A stretch of 64,000 nt of DNA, taken from the NCBI GenBank assembly GCA_036365515.1, contig CM070876.1:40736195-40800194 (forward strand), read 5' to 3'. Both the position numbers and the translations under genes were made by a program. Source of the DNA: Torymus aiolomorphi (Eukaryota; Arthropoda; Insecta; Hymenoptera; Torymidae). The notes beneath the pieces were generated by a model. It saw nothing but the letters and a program-made list of their open reading frames with translations, was not told the DNA's origin and made no database searches. Position 1 is the stretch's first letter. Each line of letters begins with the position of its first letter. Shown piece by piece: positions 23,175 through 34,427 of the stretch.

Positions 23175-23622
23175 TGTATAAAATCTGTTCTTTTTATTTT
23201 AATATGTGTTTCGTTTTTGTATTTTTATTTCTAGGTACTAATTTGTATTCTTGATGGACACTCAGCCTATTTGCTTAATTTTATAAGAACATTTTTTATT
23301 GTAACGCGACTCAAGTAGCCTGCACTGGTGTAGTACGACTAACGCTCTGAAGTTTGTAACTAACGCTAGCGATCGGCGAGACTCGACCGCCCCGAAAAAG
23401 AAATACTTAGTCTGAGCTGCGCACTTGATGGGGTTGCGTCTCTCTCCCGTCCGCTTGCGAGCCCGTATTAATAATATTTATTTTGTAATATTTGAGAGAA
23501 TAAATGTTGTTGAATTTTGTTCTAGAATTTGAGACTACAATTTATTATAGTAGATAGATAGTATTGCGTGTTTGTACAATCTCCTGCACGTATTTTATAT
23601 AGTGATCTTGCTTCACGCAACA
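23175..23622 (+). repeat. BEL A 3' LTR
   Basis: Same length as the 5' LTR, preceded by the purine tract and followed by the duplication catat. Confidence 0.95.
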
Positions 23623-23627
23623 CATAT

Positions 23628-24604
23628 CCTAGAAATGAACGAGTAAAAAAGTAACGCTAAAATATTTTTTTTCATAAAGTATAGTTAATTAAGTTTAAAT
23701 AGAATTTAAACTTAATTACTTAATTTGCTTTAATTTACTATAACATTAAAAAAAAACTTTCAGAAATATGTTTCACGGTTTGCGGTGTGTCACGGCGTTT
23801 TCTCGTCTAAACTTGCTAAGAAATGATATTTTTAAAACTAACATTAAAGAATGTTTCGGAAGGATTTTAATATGGGATACAATTGATTACATCATAAGAT
23901 AATATTATGTTACATAATAAACCTTAATATAAAGGTTTCCAATTGATTTTAATATTTAATTAATGGTGTCTACTAATAGGGCAGTGAAAAAGGACTTGTC
24001 CAGATTTGTGTGTACACAAATACAATACGAGCATGCTCGTATCGGCGCTTGAACAGAAAAGTTAGGTTAGGTTGTCTGCGCACAAACGTTGTTTCATATC
24101 GCATTGACGACCTTCAGCAGTTTTTACCGTATTGGAATTAATTCACATTCAATGTAAACAAGGGTTAGAAATTGATTATAAATGCACTACAGTTAACAAA
24201 ATAATTTTGTTGGCAACGATAATATTATCAAGACACACTAATGTGGGGCACACAAACGTGTACACCCACATTAATACGGGGCACACAAAAATGTACTTTG
24301 TTGTCTGCTAGGGCACACAAATGCGTACAAATTTTTTTTTTTATATTGTTTGTAACTTTCGTAAATATTAATATTTTTCTATAAAAAAAATTGTTTCGTG
24401 TAGATTATTAGTTTTATTATTAAATATAAATAGTCTATTATTATGCGACAAAACTGAAGAGTTTCTTAAACCCACACTAATACGGAGATCTACCCTATAT
24501 CGAAACGTTATGCAATAAAAAATTCTTCGCTATAGGGTAATACAAAATTACCCTTAGCGATATGCGTTGCGATGCAACATAATCGTTTTACCACAGTATA
24601 TTCT
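23628..24604. other. Intergenic DNA, part of the larger inverted-repeat region
   Basis: No gene is seen. Recurrent 'gggcacacaaa' motifs occur near 24245-24325, and TTAGGTTAGGTT near 24062 recalls the insect telomere unit but is only two units long. From 24490 the sequence belongs to the right inverted-repeat arm. Confidence 0.45.
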
Positions 24605-24873
24605 CTAAAGTTGAATTAGTGAAAATTGCTCCACCCATTAAATTAGTAGAAAAAAATTATAATTTATTAGTGAATATTTACTATTTCATTAGTAGTCTTT
24701 AAAAAAACTACTAATGAAATAGTGAATATTCACAAATAAATTAGTAGTTTTTTCTACTAATTTAATGGGTTAAAAAACTACTAACGAAATAGTGAATATT
24801 CACTAATAAATTAGTAGTTTCTTCTACTAATTTAATGGGAGCAGCATTTCACTAATTCAACTTTAAAGAGAAA
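24605..24873. mobile_element. MITE with internal palindromic repeats
   Basis: The ends CTAAAGTTGAATTAGTGAAA and TTTCACTAATTCAACTTTAA are inverted repeats, followed inward by 'ttgctcc' and 'ggagca'. The inside is built of repeated palindromic blocks (actactaa, gaaatagtgaatattcac, taaattagtag). It is inserted within the right inverted-repeat arm. Confidence 0.75.
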
Positions 24874-25118
24874 CGATTATGTTGCATGGTAATGCATATC
24901 GCTAAGGGTAATTTTCTATTGCCCCATAGCGAAGAATTTTTTATTGCACAACGTTTCCACATTCAAAGTGTACAAACAAACAAAACTTATCGCTATGGCG
25001 TAATATAAAATTATTCAAATCAAATTTTTGTCCTAAATGGTACTATTCGTCCTAAAAACATACCTTTATTACGCGGTGATAAACATTTTATCGTATATCA
25101 TTTAAGAACAACCCCCCG
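24874..25118 (-). repeat. Right arm of the long inverted repeat
   Basis: Reverse complement of the arm at 16996-17215: both contain the gataaaatgtttatcaccgc and ggacgaatagtaccattt blocks and end in a run of six C/G. The segment also repeats 'cgctaagggtaatttt', seen at 17140 and, inverted, at 24540. Confidence 0.6.
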
Positions 25119-26318
25119 GCAATCTATAGTGTAGCGCTACGTGCACATGAGTACTATTGCAGGATTGCACTGCCGTAAGGGTTACCTCGACTATATCATT
25201 CTGAGTTGCTGAAGCGGCACTCGCGCATTTTTCCTCGCAGTCATTCCATTTCTGACCCCAACTTGAATCGATTCTCGCTTAAAAAAGAATCGATCTTCCA
25301 GAATCGACTTATAAAAATAATCGATTAAATAATTGATTCGTTTCAAAAAGTATCGGTCGATTCTAGAAGTATCGAGTATAATCGCCCATCACTATCAACA
25401 GCTGATGCACGAAGCGCCCGCGCGCTTGACTTTATCATTAGATTATTAATACTAGCAATCGATAAAACATATCCTAGTATTTTTTTTATTGAAAATATGG
25501 GTATTCGACAGTAATCTCCAACAAACTCTATCGCTGTAAAATGTTAATTGCGTCCTTTAGATTTTTTTAAAATAAAAAGATTATCTCGGCTCCAGGAGGT
25601 CGCAGGAACTCTTTTTTTTTAAATACGTGAAAAAATGTTAGTAATCGATTGCCATAACAGCCATTTCTATAGAATAAAAATTGAAAAAGCTATTCGCAAA
25701 AAACACGTCCAAAAAAAGGATATTTTTTCAAAGTCATTTTTTTAACCATTAAAATTGAAAAATTCGTTATAATATTATAATAACATGATAGTACAACTCA
25801 TCCAGAAAAAAAGTGGTCGATCGTTACTGTACGACCATTCGTTCACGAGAGATAGCCAATTTTCGAGAGCGCCTTTTTCTTGAAAAATCTCGGAAAATAA
25901 TGAATATTTTAAAAATTTTCAAAAACGTACTTTTTTGTCTTGCTATGAGCTATACTTACAGTAAATATAAAATATTCAGGTATAAAATTGGCCGAGTACT
26001 AGAGAACCCGATTTTCAGAGGTTTTTTCGATATATCTCGAAAAGTAACAAAAATCGATATACATGTATTTACATGAATCGATAGATCTTTTTAATATCTA
26101 CAACTACAACTGCCTTATTTAATTTTTTTCGATCCGAGTTAATAGTTTTTTTGTTATTGGCGAAAAACTGTTTTTTCCAACTTTACGAATTTTTTTGACC
26201 AAGTTTGACACTCCGGCGGTAATTAATGAAAATAGAAACGTGATTCAGAATTTAATTTCCTATACAGCCATATTTTTTTCATCCGATTTCTGTAACCTCT
26301 TCTCCCTATTGCTTGGAC
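25119..26318. other. Intergenic DNA upstream of CUEDC1
   Basis: AT-rich, with palindromic 'aatcgattctt'-like motifs near 25270-25380. No supported coding region is seen. Confidence 0.45.
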
Positions 26319-26328
26319 TATATAAAAT
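26319..26328 (+). promoter_or_regulatory. Possible TATA box of CUEDC1
   Basis: CTATATAAAA lies about 240 bases upstream of the start codon, followed by GC-richer DNA that fits a 5' UTR. Position and composition are the only support. Confidence 0.35.
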
Positions 26329-26560
26329 ACAAGTAGTATAGCCGTACCTACGCCAGCGCAACGCAGTAAGTATTCAACTGCACGCCAAGTGCGGACGAAC
26401 AGCGGAAGGCGAGGCGAGTCGCGGAGGCGTGGACCCCGCGAAGGAGAGAATGGAGGATTGACGCTTGTATAACTTGCCATCGGCGACCTCCGAGTGCGAC
26501 AAGCGCCGCGTCAACCCCATCTTCCTTTCCTCAACTCGGGCTTCCGAATTTCCTGCAACT

Positions 26561-27602
26561 ATGGCATCCACGGCACAGCAGCAACAGCAGCAACAGCAAC
26601 AGCAGCAGCACCAGACAACACTCGAGTTTTATCAGGCGATGGCCGACTTCAAGAACATGTTTCCACAAATGGACGACGACGTTATAGAGGTGATTTAAAC
26701 ATTTTTACCTTTTTGCCTTTTGTACTTTATTAGAATAAATTAAATCTGCAAGAGCAAAAGTACTCGTTTTTTTAATAAAAAGGACATCAAGCACACTAAA
26801 TGCATCATGTAATGAGGTAGACTTATGATTTTTTATTCATAATATTTCAGGCTGTTTTGAGATCAAACCAAGGCGCTGTTGACACAACTATTGATCAACT
26901 TCTGTCAATGAGTACGGACAATGAGAATGAAAAGATTCGAAGTGAAATTGAAGAAAATGAAGAAGTGCCAAGATCTGTTAAGACTCCTAAAAAAATAAAA
27001 GCTACAACAAGTAGAAGTATGAAAAAATGGCAACCTCCTCTTCTTGGACCCTTGCCTGATTCTTTTCTGCGAATCTCTCATCAGGGAAATGATGCTACAG
27101 ATAATTTGGATTATAATGCTCATGATAGTTCTATGCAAGAAGACGAAAGAATTGCTATGTTTTTACAAAATGAAGAATTCATGGCTGAACTCCGATGGAA
27201 TGAAGATTTTTTATCAACTTTAGAAAATGGTAGAGTAACTTTTGTTTTCTAACATATTTCTTTCTTGTCATATTTATAAATTAAAATAATTTTCTTTTTA
27301 GACTCCAAGTTACAGAGTAAATCTGAAACAGCTACTGAAGAAGACTTGTTTAGAGAAAGATTAAGAAACATGGGAAAAGGTCAGTTAAATGCTTTTTCAT
27401 CATTATTTAGTTTACCTTCTTTCTCTTAATATCCTTTATTATTCTCAACACTAATAAAATTTTAGCATCTAGACGGAAATTTGCTCTACTTACAAAAGTG
27501 TTTACGCGCAGTAAAAAACGAGGAGGGCGTCAACTATTACCAGCAACAGCTTCATGTGATGATTTATTAGATCCTGAAGAATCATTTAAACCTCGTACCT
27601 AA
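26561..27602 (+). CDS. CUEDC1: CUE domain-containing protein 1, four coding exons
   Basis: Small ubiquitin-binding CUE-domain protein. Coding exons are 26561-26689, 26851-27229, 27302-27379 and 27466-27602, with GT...AG introns and phases 0, 1 and 1; the sum is 240 codons plus stop. Residues 1-17 are Met-Ala-Ser-Thr-Ala and a Gln tract. The CUE domain spans about residues 20-62 and is split by intron 1 (MADFKNMFPQMDDDVIE, then AVLRSNQGAVDTTIDQLL), including the MFP motif and the di-Leu end. The middle is acidic and Ser-rich. The basic C-terminus (ASRRKFALLTKVFTRSKKR) matches the conserved CUEDC1 tail. ATG 26561 was chosen because the in-frame upstream ATG at 26465 reads through likely 5' UTR. 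It is convergent with WASHC4. Its exact cellular role is not established. Confidence 0.9.
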
Positions 27603-28706
27603 TATGCTAATGTTGAGAATATGGGCATATAGTTATAATAGAAATATTTTAATTGCCATATTATGGTGCCATATAAAAGTGACGAGAATCTTAGTTTATT
27701 TTTTGAACTATGTAAAATGATCTCGATACACTTAGCACTTGTTGATAAGTATTACAGATTTATAGATTTATTGGCATTAACAATGCTTCTTTAACTAATA
27801 TTCCATTTTTTTTATTAGCTATTGCTATAGCAATATATGTAGCTTATATATAAGCTATTTTCACAAATCAGGAAATGAAAGAATACTTGAAAAATCAAAG
27901 ATATATATATTTCAAAGTACTTTTCATTTTAAGCTTACAATTAATTGATCATGTTTCTTACAAATTAAATACTATTGTTTGTAGGTATTATCATTACATT
28001 CCATTTTTAAATTGTTTTACATTGAAAAATTTTATTTATGTAGATTTATTATGTTTGTAGGCTGTTACCAAGTTATATTTTAAATATAAGAAACCTTGGA
28101 GTGATATTGTACGTAATACGCTTATGTCACTTATATATGATGTAAATTAGAAATTAATTTGGATCTAAAATTTGAATTTAGATCTGAGTCTACAGCAGTT
28201 GTACAGAGAACTCCTAGTCAATGAGTCTAGCCAATAACTTATTAAACGATAATCATTGAATAATCCATAATTATTGTTATTGTAGTATGATATTTACAGT
28301 ATGAACCTTTATAGATATTATTAATAATATGTACATGCATTGTCACTTGTCGCAAAGCACGATTACTGTTATAGGCTATTAACGGCATAATCTTAAGTAA
28401 CATCAATTCTATTCTCAAGTTTTTTTTATGTCGAAGGAATTTTTTTCTTAAAATAGCACTAATTGTCACAATACACTATAAAAATTCATAAAATTTTTTT
28501 ATTAGCAAATAAATCTTTTGTACGAATATTTCCGAATATTTCTATTTATAAATAGCCGAATAAACTCTACTGAATAAGGTACTTATCAATTTATTATTAA
28601 CAAATATATAATTTTATAACTGTTTTATTTTTATTGTAAAAGCTATATCACGGACGTGCGCGCACACCTATTTTTGTAACATTTGTTGATTTTTAAGAAA
28701 TATTGA
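27603..28706. other. 3' UTRs between two convergent genes
   Basis: AT-rich DNA with no further ORF. It should hold the 3' UTR of CUEDC1 (left) and of WASHC4 (right). Confidence 0.6.
28624..28635 (-). terminator. WASHC4 polyadenylation signals
   Basis: Two adjacent AATAAA hexamers on the minus strand, about 70-85 bases past the WASHC4 stop codon. Confidence 0.5.
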
Positions 28707-31700
28707 TTAGATATCTGGTTGCTTAAAGAAGACTCTAGCTCCAGAAAAACTGTAATACAGTAATTGAAATTCGGCACTTCTTTCTTCAAGACGCTTTAAG
28801 GTCAATGCTCTAGTTTGTTGTAACTTTTCATCTCTGTGCTCTGCCTTCCATTCAGCGGACACTTTATCAGAAGCAAAATATTTTTTTACAGTTTTGAACC
28901 ATTGCAAACCATCAAGCTCATTGCTTTGATCTAGCAGAGCATTTATATAGGCTACACCAACGGCAAAACCGTCATCTGTGAAAGCAGCACCAGTTTTATT
29001 TTTCTTGAATAATTTTTCTTTGTTTGACACTGCATTGTCAACAAAACTAAGTGTCAACGGTGGTACAATGGCGTAGAATTGCTGTAGATGATGACAATTG
29101 CTGCTATCGCGAAAAGCAGAAGCAAAAACGTCGACAAGAAGTTTAAAGTAATGTATGCCTTCGGTGAAGTTTCGTACTAAATTAGCAATATCGTCTTCCA
29201 AACGTTTAGCTGAGGACTGAGTAATTGCCGAAAAGTTTAAATCTTTGCTGACCGAATAAAAACTCGCGGATAAATTGATGTCGGGTAAAAAAGATATAGC
29301 GTTGGAAGAAGCGTGCAATCCTCCGGAGCGTATTAGTCTAACATAGCCCAAAGCGTTACCAATTTGCGTGATCAACTGACGAAACTGGTCAAGGTAACTC
29401 AGTCCATCAGGCCTCATGCCTAATTTTCTGATTCCTTTTTGAAACTGTTCTGCTCTTTCATAAGTATAAGGGACCGATCCCTTTTCCTTTTGAGATCTGA
29501 TAAATCTGACGTCTCTCATCAAGCGCGACTTTATGTGCTCGTCAAAGAGAAACTGTGAGAAGGTGTGTAACTTGATCCGGAGGAATTGATATACAAAGTT
29601 AACTGTGGTACTCATGATTCCAGTACCATGTGTACGAATAGAATTAGCTATGTGCCGTATGCCAATAGTGTTTAAATGCTTATTGGTACTTATGTGTTCT
29701 ATGAAAGTTTGAGTGTGCAAATTGTAAAGGTACCTTGAGACGAAAACGTGGATATTTCTCATAATTTCCAGAGCGTCAAGACCTTGTTCCAAAGTCTGCG
29801 TTGGTAAATGATTTTGTATCGTCTCTAAACCTAATTTATGATGCGCCAAAGCATGCATAGTCCTGTAAGTTTTCCAGTCGTGCAATGCCACTGTTGTTAA
29901 ATTGTAAAAGGTATAGTCGAGATAATGCTCGATGTAACGTTTAGCACATATCAAGAGGCTGTCCATGGGTAATGGACAGGATCTGACAATTCTACTGCCA
30001 TCCTTTGTGTCTATTTTGAACGGGTTTGTCGAGTCCAATTTCAAGTGCGCGTGAACGTGAAGCCTTAGGCTTGTTTCTATTTCCCGACAAGCTGGCTCAA
30101 GAATGGTTCTAGTCAGTATTTTCCTCTGCTCTGAAACCTTAAAGTCCGTCAGTCGAGATGACTCCTGTTTGCCTATTGCACTATTGAAGGCATTGAAGAG
30201 ATGCACAATGTGACTTATGGTGGAATTGCTATCAGCGACTAAAGAAAGATAGGCAGGAAGCATGCTTTGGTGGTGCAATAGCACAGAGTAGTCGCAGGCC
30301 TCTAAAACAAGATTATATAGCTCGACAATTGTATCGTAGGTATCTAAATAAAATCTAAGTTTTACCACTTCCTCTTCTTTAAAACTTTCAGTAAGTTGAC
30401 TCGCGCAAACTAGAGCGCAACGGAGAATTAAACGACGATCGGCAGTAGCTGGCCCATTTATTAGTCTCATACTGGAGCCAATCAATGACAGTGCATCTAA
30501 TCTCTCTCTACTGTAGCCTTTGTCTTTTAGCATCAATCCTTTACGCACAGCTTCTAAAATGCTTAGAATCTGATAAGTTAGTTGTTGCAAAACTTGACTT
30601 TGCGACACCACGACGGTTGAAGCTAGTTTGTAGAACATAGTTTCCAAAGACTTTTGCACTTCGATTAATCGACAAATTACCTGCACTGTATTTCGATTCA
30701 TTGGTTTCAAAAGAAAAGCATGAAGATTTGTTATGAAAGATACGTTTTCTTTTATCTGGCGCATTAATGTCAAAATCTCTAAAAGTAAATTTCTTTTCCT
30801 TTCGATTTCAGAAAATATTTGTAATCCTGTCTTCATTAGAAGACTTTGCATTTCAATGTCCCATATTATAGCTCTTTGTATTAAATTTCTAGCAATTTGG
30901 GGTAATCTCTGAATTCTTGCAGTAAGCAATTTTTCACCAACTTGTGTTGGAATTGCAGCAATTGTTTCTCGGGGTAAACAGTCTGTCAAAAACTCATTTG
31001 GTAACCAGAGAATATTTCCAACCAAAGAAACAGCATAAAGTTTTTTATTAACTTCCACTATTCTTTTAAGTAATTTTCTATCACATGCTCCAAAAAGCTT
31101 TATAACAACCACAATAGCAATATTTACTTGAATCCAATTTTTATTTATTCCTGCATTATCATTAATTTTGTTTTCTACCTCTATTATTATATTTTTTAAA
31201 AAACATAATAAATGATCACACATTGTTGTAGTTTTATTAATGTCCATCACATGCTCAATAGTTTTTAAAAATAGATTCTTTGAAAGTAACTGCACATGTA
31301 AGTCTTTTAATAACTTTTCATATACGAGTATTCTTTCTTCAGGAATGTTTAACTGAGCTGAATTGTGAATTACAGATCTTACTTTGATCCTATATACTTT
31401 CCATCGTTCTACTAATGCTGGTTGACCACTAATTAATTCATCCAATATAACAAGAATAGTAAACAGATCCATCAATTGCTCTATAAGTAATGGTAAATAA
31501 ATTTCTCTATGAGAATTATTTGCTAAATTTGATAATTGTCTAACTGTCAAGTGAATAACAGTGGATATTCTGTTAACATAAATTGATAAGTCTTGTAAAT
31601 CTGAAAGAAGGCTTTCAATTTTATAATCAGTATAGTCAGCACATTGTTCCCCATGACTGAATAATTTATCATAAAATTTACTTGCTTCAGCTTTTAATAA

Positions 31701-32576
31701 TCTTATCTAAAACATTGTAAACAAAATTTTGTACATTCATAAATTAACTTTCCTACATTAATTGTTATAACAATATTTCTACATAAAGGAGCGCAGGAAT
31801 GCTCCGAAGGCAAGTATTAATTATAACTCACCTCTCTACACGTTCCACCAATGCTGGCTAGTAGTTTATAAAAAATTTTGTTCTCTGTTTCAGCCAAAGT
31901 CAGTATACTAATATCTTCATTAACTTTATATATTAATCTAATTGGTCCTTCAACCACATACTCTAAAGTCGAAGAATCTTCCCAGTATTTTTCTGCTAAA
32001 TTTTCGAAAAACTGACCATATTTACGTAAATGAGCAGCACCAGCTACTTTATGAATTGTTTCATCCCTTTTCAAATTCCATCCTGAAGATTCAATCATCT
32101 AAATAAAAAATTTTCAATTGTTTTATAAAAAGTTAATACCAATAAATTTAAACCTGACAAATTTATATACACAAAGTATATAAATATATGACAGGATATA
32201 ATTTTCGGCGTTGTTATTTGTACGACAGATCTGTCGTACAAATAACCTATAACCCACTTAGAAAAGTGTAAAAATCACTGTTTTGAAAGTCTGACATGGA
32301 AGGGACTATTATTTCTTTAGTCAAACGTCAATCCTTGCCTATTTTTTTTCTTTAGTCAAGCGTCAATTCTTCGGCTAAAGAAAATTGAAGGTTAGGTTTT
32401 ACGTATATATAGGTATACCTATCTACAGCGATCTGGCGTACAAATAACAACGGCCTATAATTTTTCTAGTCAGATATCAAAACAAAACAAACATCAGAGC
32501 AAATGAGAGAAATATTTTGAAACTTATACTCTGGATCAATATACTTTACATCTGTGATACAAATAGCATCAGCCAT
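28707..32576 (-). CDS. WASHC4: WASH complex subunit 4 (SWIP), three coding exons
   Basis: WASHC4 is a large helical scaffold of the WASH complex, which activates Arp2/3 on endosomes for cargo sorting. Coding exons on the minus strand are 32576-32550 (MADAICITD), 32098-31832 and 31706-28707; both junctions are phase 0 with GT and AG. They give about 1,097 residues, near the usual 1,150-1,170. Diagnostic stretches include TTVALHDWKTY, SQTLEQGLDALEIMRNIHVF with P in place of S (PTQTLEQ), HLNTIGIRHIANSIRTHGTG, FDEHIKSRL, DQFRQLITQIGNALGYVRLI, and AAFTDDGFAVGVAYI near the C-terminus. The first exon is inferred from a Kozak-like ATG, a GTAAAG donor and frame. Intron 1 carries a MITE. No damage is seen; this is a working host gene. 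Confidence 0.93.
32198..32464. mobile_element. MITE in WASHC4 intron 1
   Basis: Terminal inverted repeats GTTGTTATTTGTACGACAGATC and GATCTGGCGTACAAATAACAAC (imperfect, about 25 bp) are flanked by 'ataat'-like sequence. The left end is itself a 34-base perfect palindrome centred on AGATCT (32228). It lies wholly inside the intron. Confidence 0.7.
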
Positions 32577-32894
32577 ATTTTAGTAATATAGCTTCTAATG
32601 AATTGATTTATGAATGTACTTATAGCAGCTTAACTTTTAGTGAAAATATCAAATTGACAAACTTTTAAAGAATGTTTCTGCTTCTAGTGAACCAAAACAA
32701 TCGAAAAGAAATTTTGACTGGTCCATCCACACGCAACGCACGCATAAAGTTCAACATACAAAGGAAAAAGTACATGTAAATGAAGTCAACGAACAATTTG
32801 ATAACAAAGGGAAAAGTAAAAGTGCTCTAAACAGTAATGACATAATCACATGACAACACAACGCAAGCTGTGCAGTGCAGACAGCAGAGAATAT
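32577..32894. other. WASHC4 upstream region and part of a repeat
   Basis: This holds the WASHC4 5' UTR/promoter. The last bases before 32895 (gcagagaatat) belong to the repeat into which the DIRS element inserted. No ORF. Confidence 0.45.
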
Positions 32895-32943
32895 TGATGA
32901 TTAAACGAACTTACTTGTGAAGTTCAATCATAATTATATGAGT

Positions 32944-33113
32944 GACTTGTTCGAAGATATAACATGTAGTACGCTCCTTATTGCCCAGATGACGCCACTA
33001 TTCAAGAGATAGATCTAGCTTGAAATTTTGAAAAGCAGCGTCTTTTCCGCTCTTGGTGGCGCTAGTAGGCCTAGTGCCTGCTGTTCCGTCTATCTCTTAT
33101 CCCCTTATGTTAC
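32944..33113 (+). repeat. DIRS inverted terminal repeat (3' side of element)
   Basis: From GACTTGTTCG to CTTATGTTAC. It is nearly perfectly inverted relative to 37392-37560. Confidence 0.93.
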
Positions 33114-33182
33114 TCATTTAGTTTAGAGTTGGAGTTGGGGTTGGGGTAGAAAATTTTGTTTCAATTTCCATGGGTGGGAAAA

Positions 33183-33288
33183 TATATCTTCGAACAAGTC
33201 ACTCATATAATTATGATTGAACTTCACAAGTAAGTTCGTTTAATCATCAATTATATTTCTTCGACTTGTTCGAAGATATAACATGTAG
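33183..33288 (+). repeat. DIRS internal complementary region
   Basis: 33183-33249 is the exact reverse complement of the left terminus 32895-32961 (67 of 67). 33250-33288 is the exact reverse complement of the right terminus 37535-37573 (39 of 39). The two copies abut without a gap. In DIRS elements such a region templates joining of the ends into a circle. Confidence 0.93.
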
Positions 33289-33423
33289 ATGTTGAGAGTA
33301 AGGTCGTTAAAATTATTGGTATTAAATTTTATGAACAACCTTTATTAAATACAATGAAACGCTTATAGATTACAGTTTGACCTTTATTTTATTCTTATTC
33401 TATTTCTTTAGTAAACTTATAGT

Positions 33424-34427
33424 TTAAGAAAATACTGTCTCCGTGAAGTTTCCTATAGGTTTGACTGGACTACAGTAAAATTTTGAAAAAACTTTTGACT
33501 TCTCTGACCATCCTGCGGCTTTCTTTATTAAATTAATATCTAATCCTTTGGTTGCCGCTTTGGACGTAGAAGCGTGTCTCGTGGAGTGTGCTGTGTAGTT
33601 TTCTTCAATACCAGCTTCTTTCAAAACCATCTTGAGCTATCTGCTAATAGATTGAGTACCCACTTCTCTGTGGGGTTTCTTAAAGGAGATAATTAATTGT
33701 TTAACGTTATCTCTGATAGTTTTTGTTGTTTCTACATAGTGTAGCAATGTAGTTGTTATACACAACTCCTTATTCTCAAAGATAGGAAAAAACACGTATG
33801 GTTGGTCCGCACCTGGCCTCGAAGTTTTAATGAGATCCTTAATTTTTATTTCTATCCCATTGTTTAAGACTTTTAAGCTGTCTAGTTTAATCAGCGATAA
33901 TGTCTGGACCCTAAATGCTGATCCTATCGCCAGCAGCATGACTAGCTTTAGTGATAACTGGCGTAAATCTAAGGAAGTTGTTGGCCCCCACGATTCTAAT
34001 TTGTTAAGAACTATTCCGACGTCCCATGTGGTAGAGTATTTTGGTGCTGCAGGTCTTAACCTGAACGCACCTTTAAGGAAGCGATGAATCATCACACTTC
34101 CTGATATATCACAGTTATTTATTAAAGCTATCGCTGACTTCAGCGTATTGAGGGTACCATAAGCTGCTCCTTCTTGAAACTTACGCGATAAACAGCCCAG
34201 CACTACTATGTCCTTTGCGTAGTAGGGCCGTTTTGTCCTTGAATCTGACAGAAAGACCACCAGGCCTTTAGGGCAGTATTGTATTGTTTAATCGTTCCCT
34301 CTGTTATAGATGCGATCATTATTTCTAGAGTGTCATCCTCCACTCCCTTTTCCTTGAACGCCTGCCTGATACAATCCCTGCAGCCAGGGAAAGGCTGCTG
34401 GATAGTGGGTGCTCGACGTTCCTGCAA
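33424..34427 (-). pseudogene. DIRS tyrosine recombinase, broken
   Basis: The enzyme would recombine the circular DNA copy into the genome. An N-terminal SAM-like part (TIKQYNTALKAWWSF) is read in one frame from 34427. The rest, from about 34260, is in another frame, so a frameshift lies near 34265. The catalytic core shows the AFRVQTLSLI block with Arg, the HSTRHASTS box (His and Arg), GWS, and FSKFY with the nucleophile Tyr. An in-frame TAG near 33634 (after SIS-R) separates core halves. All visible catalytic residues survive, so inactivation looks recent. Confidence 0.88.

Larger units (their letters stand above)
17230..23622 (+). mobile_element. BEL/Pao LTR retrotransposon A
   Basis: LTRs of 448 bp each (17230-17677, 23175-23622) begin TGTATAAAA and end ACGCAACA. 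Target duplication 'catat' is at 17225-17229 and 23623-23627. The LTRs differ at six positions by my count. A purine tract (aaggtgggagaa) precedes the 3' LTR. A single long frame carries gag-pol, broken by two stops. Confidence 0.95.

Noticed and set aside
17230..23622. Endogenous retrovirus with envelope
   Set aside because: After the integrase tail the frame ends 50 bases before the LTR; there is no env frame.
24060..24075. Interstitial telomere repeat (TTAGG)
   Set aside because: Only two units; such short runs are common in insect intergenic DNA.
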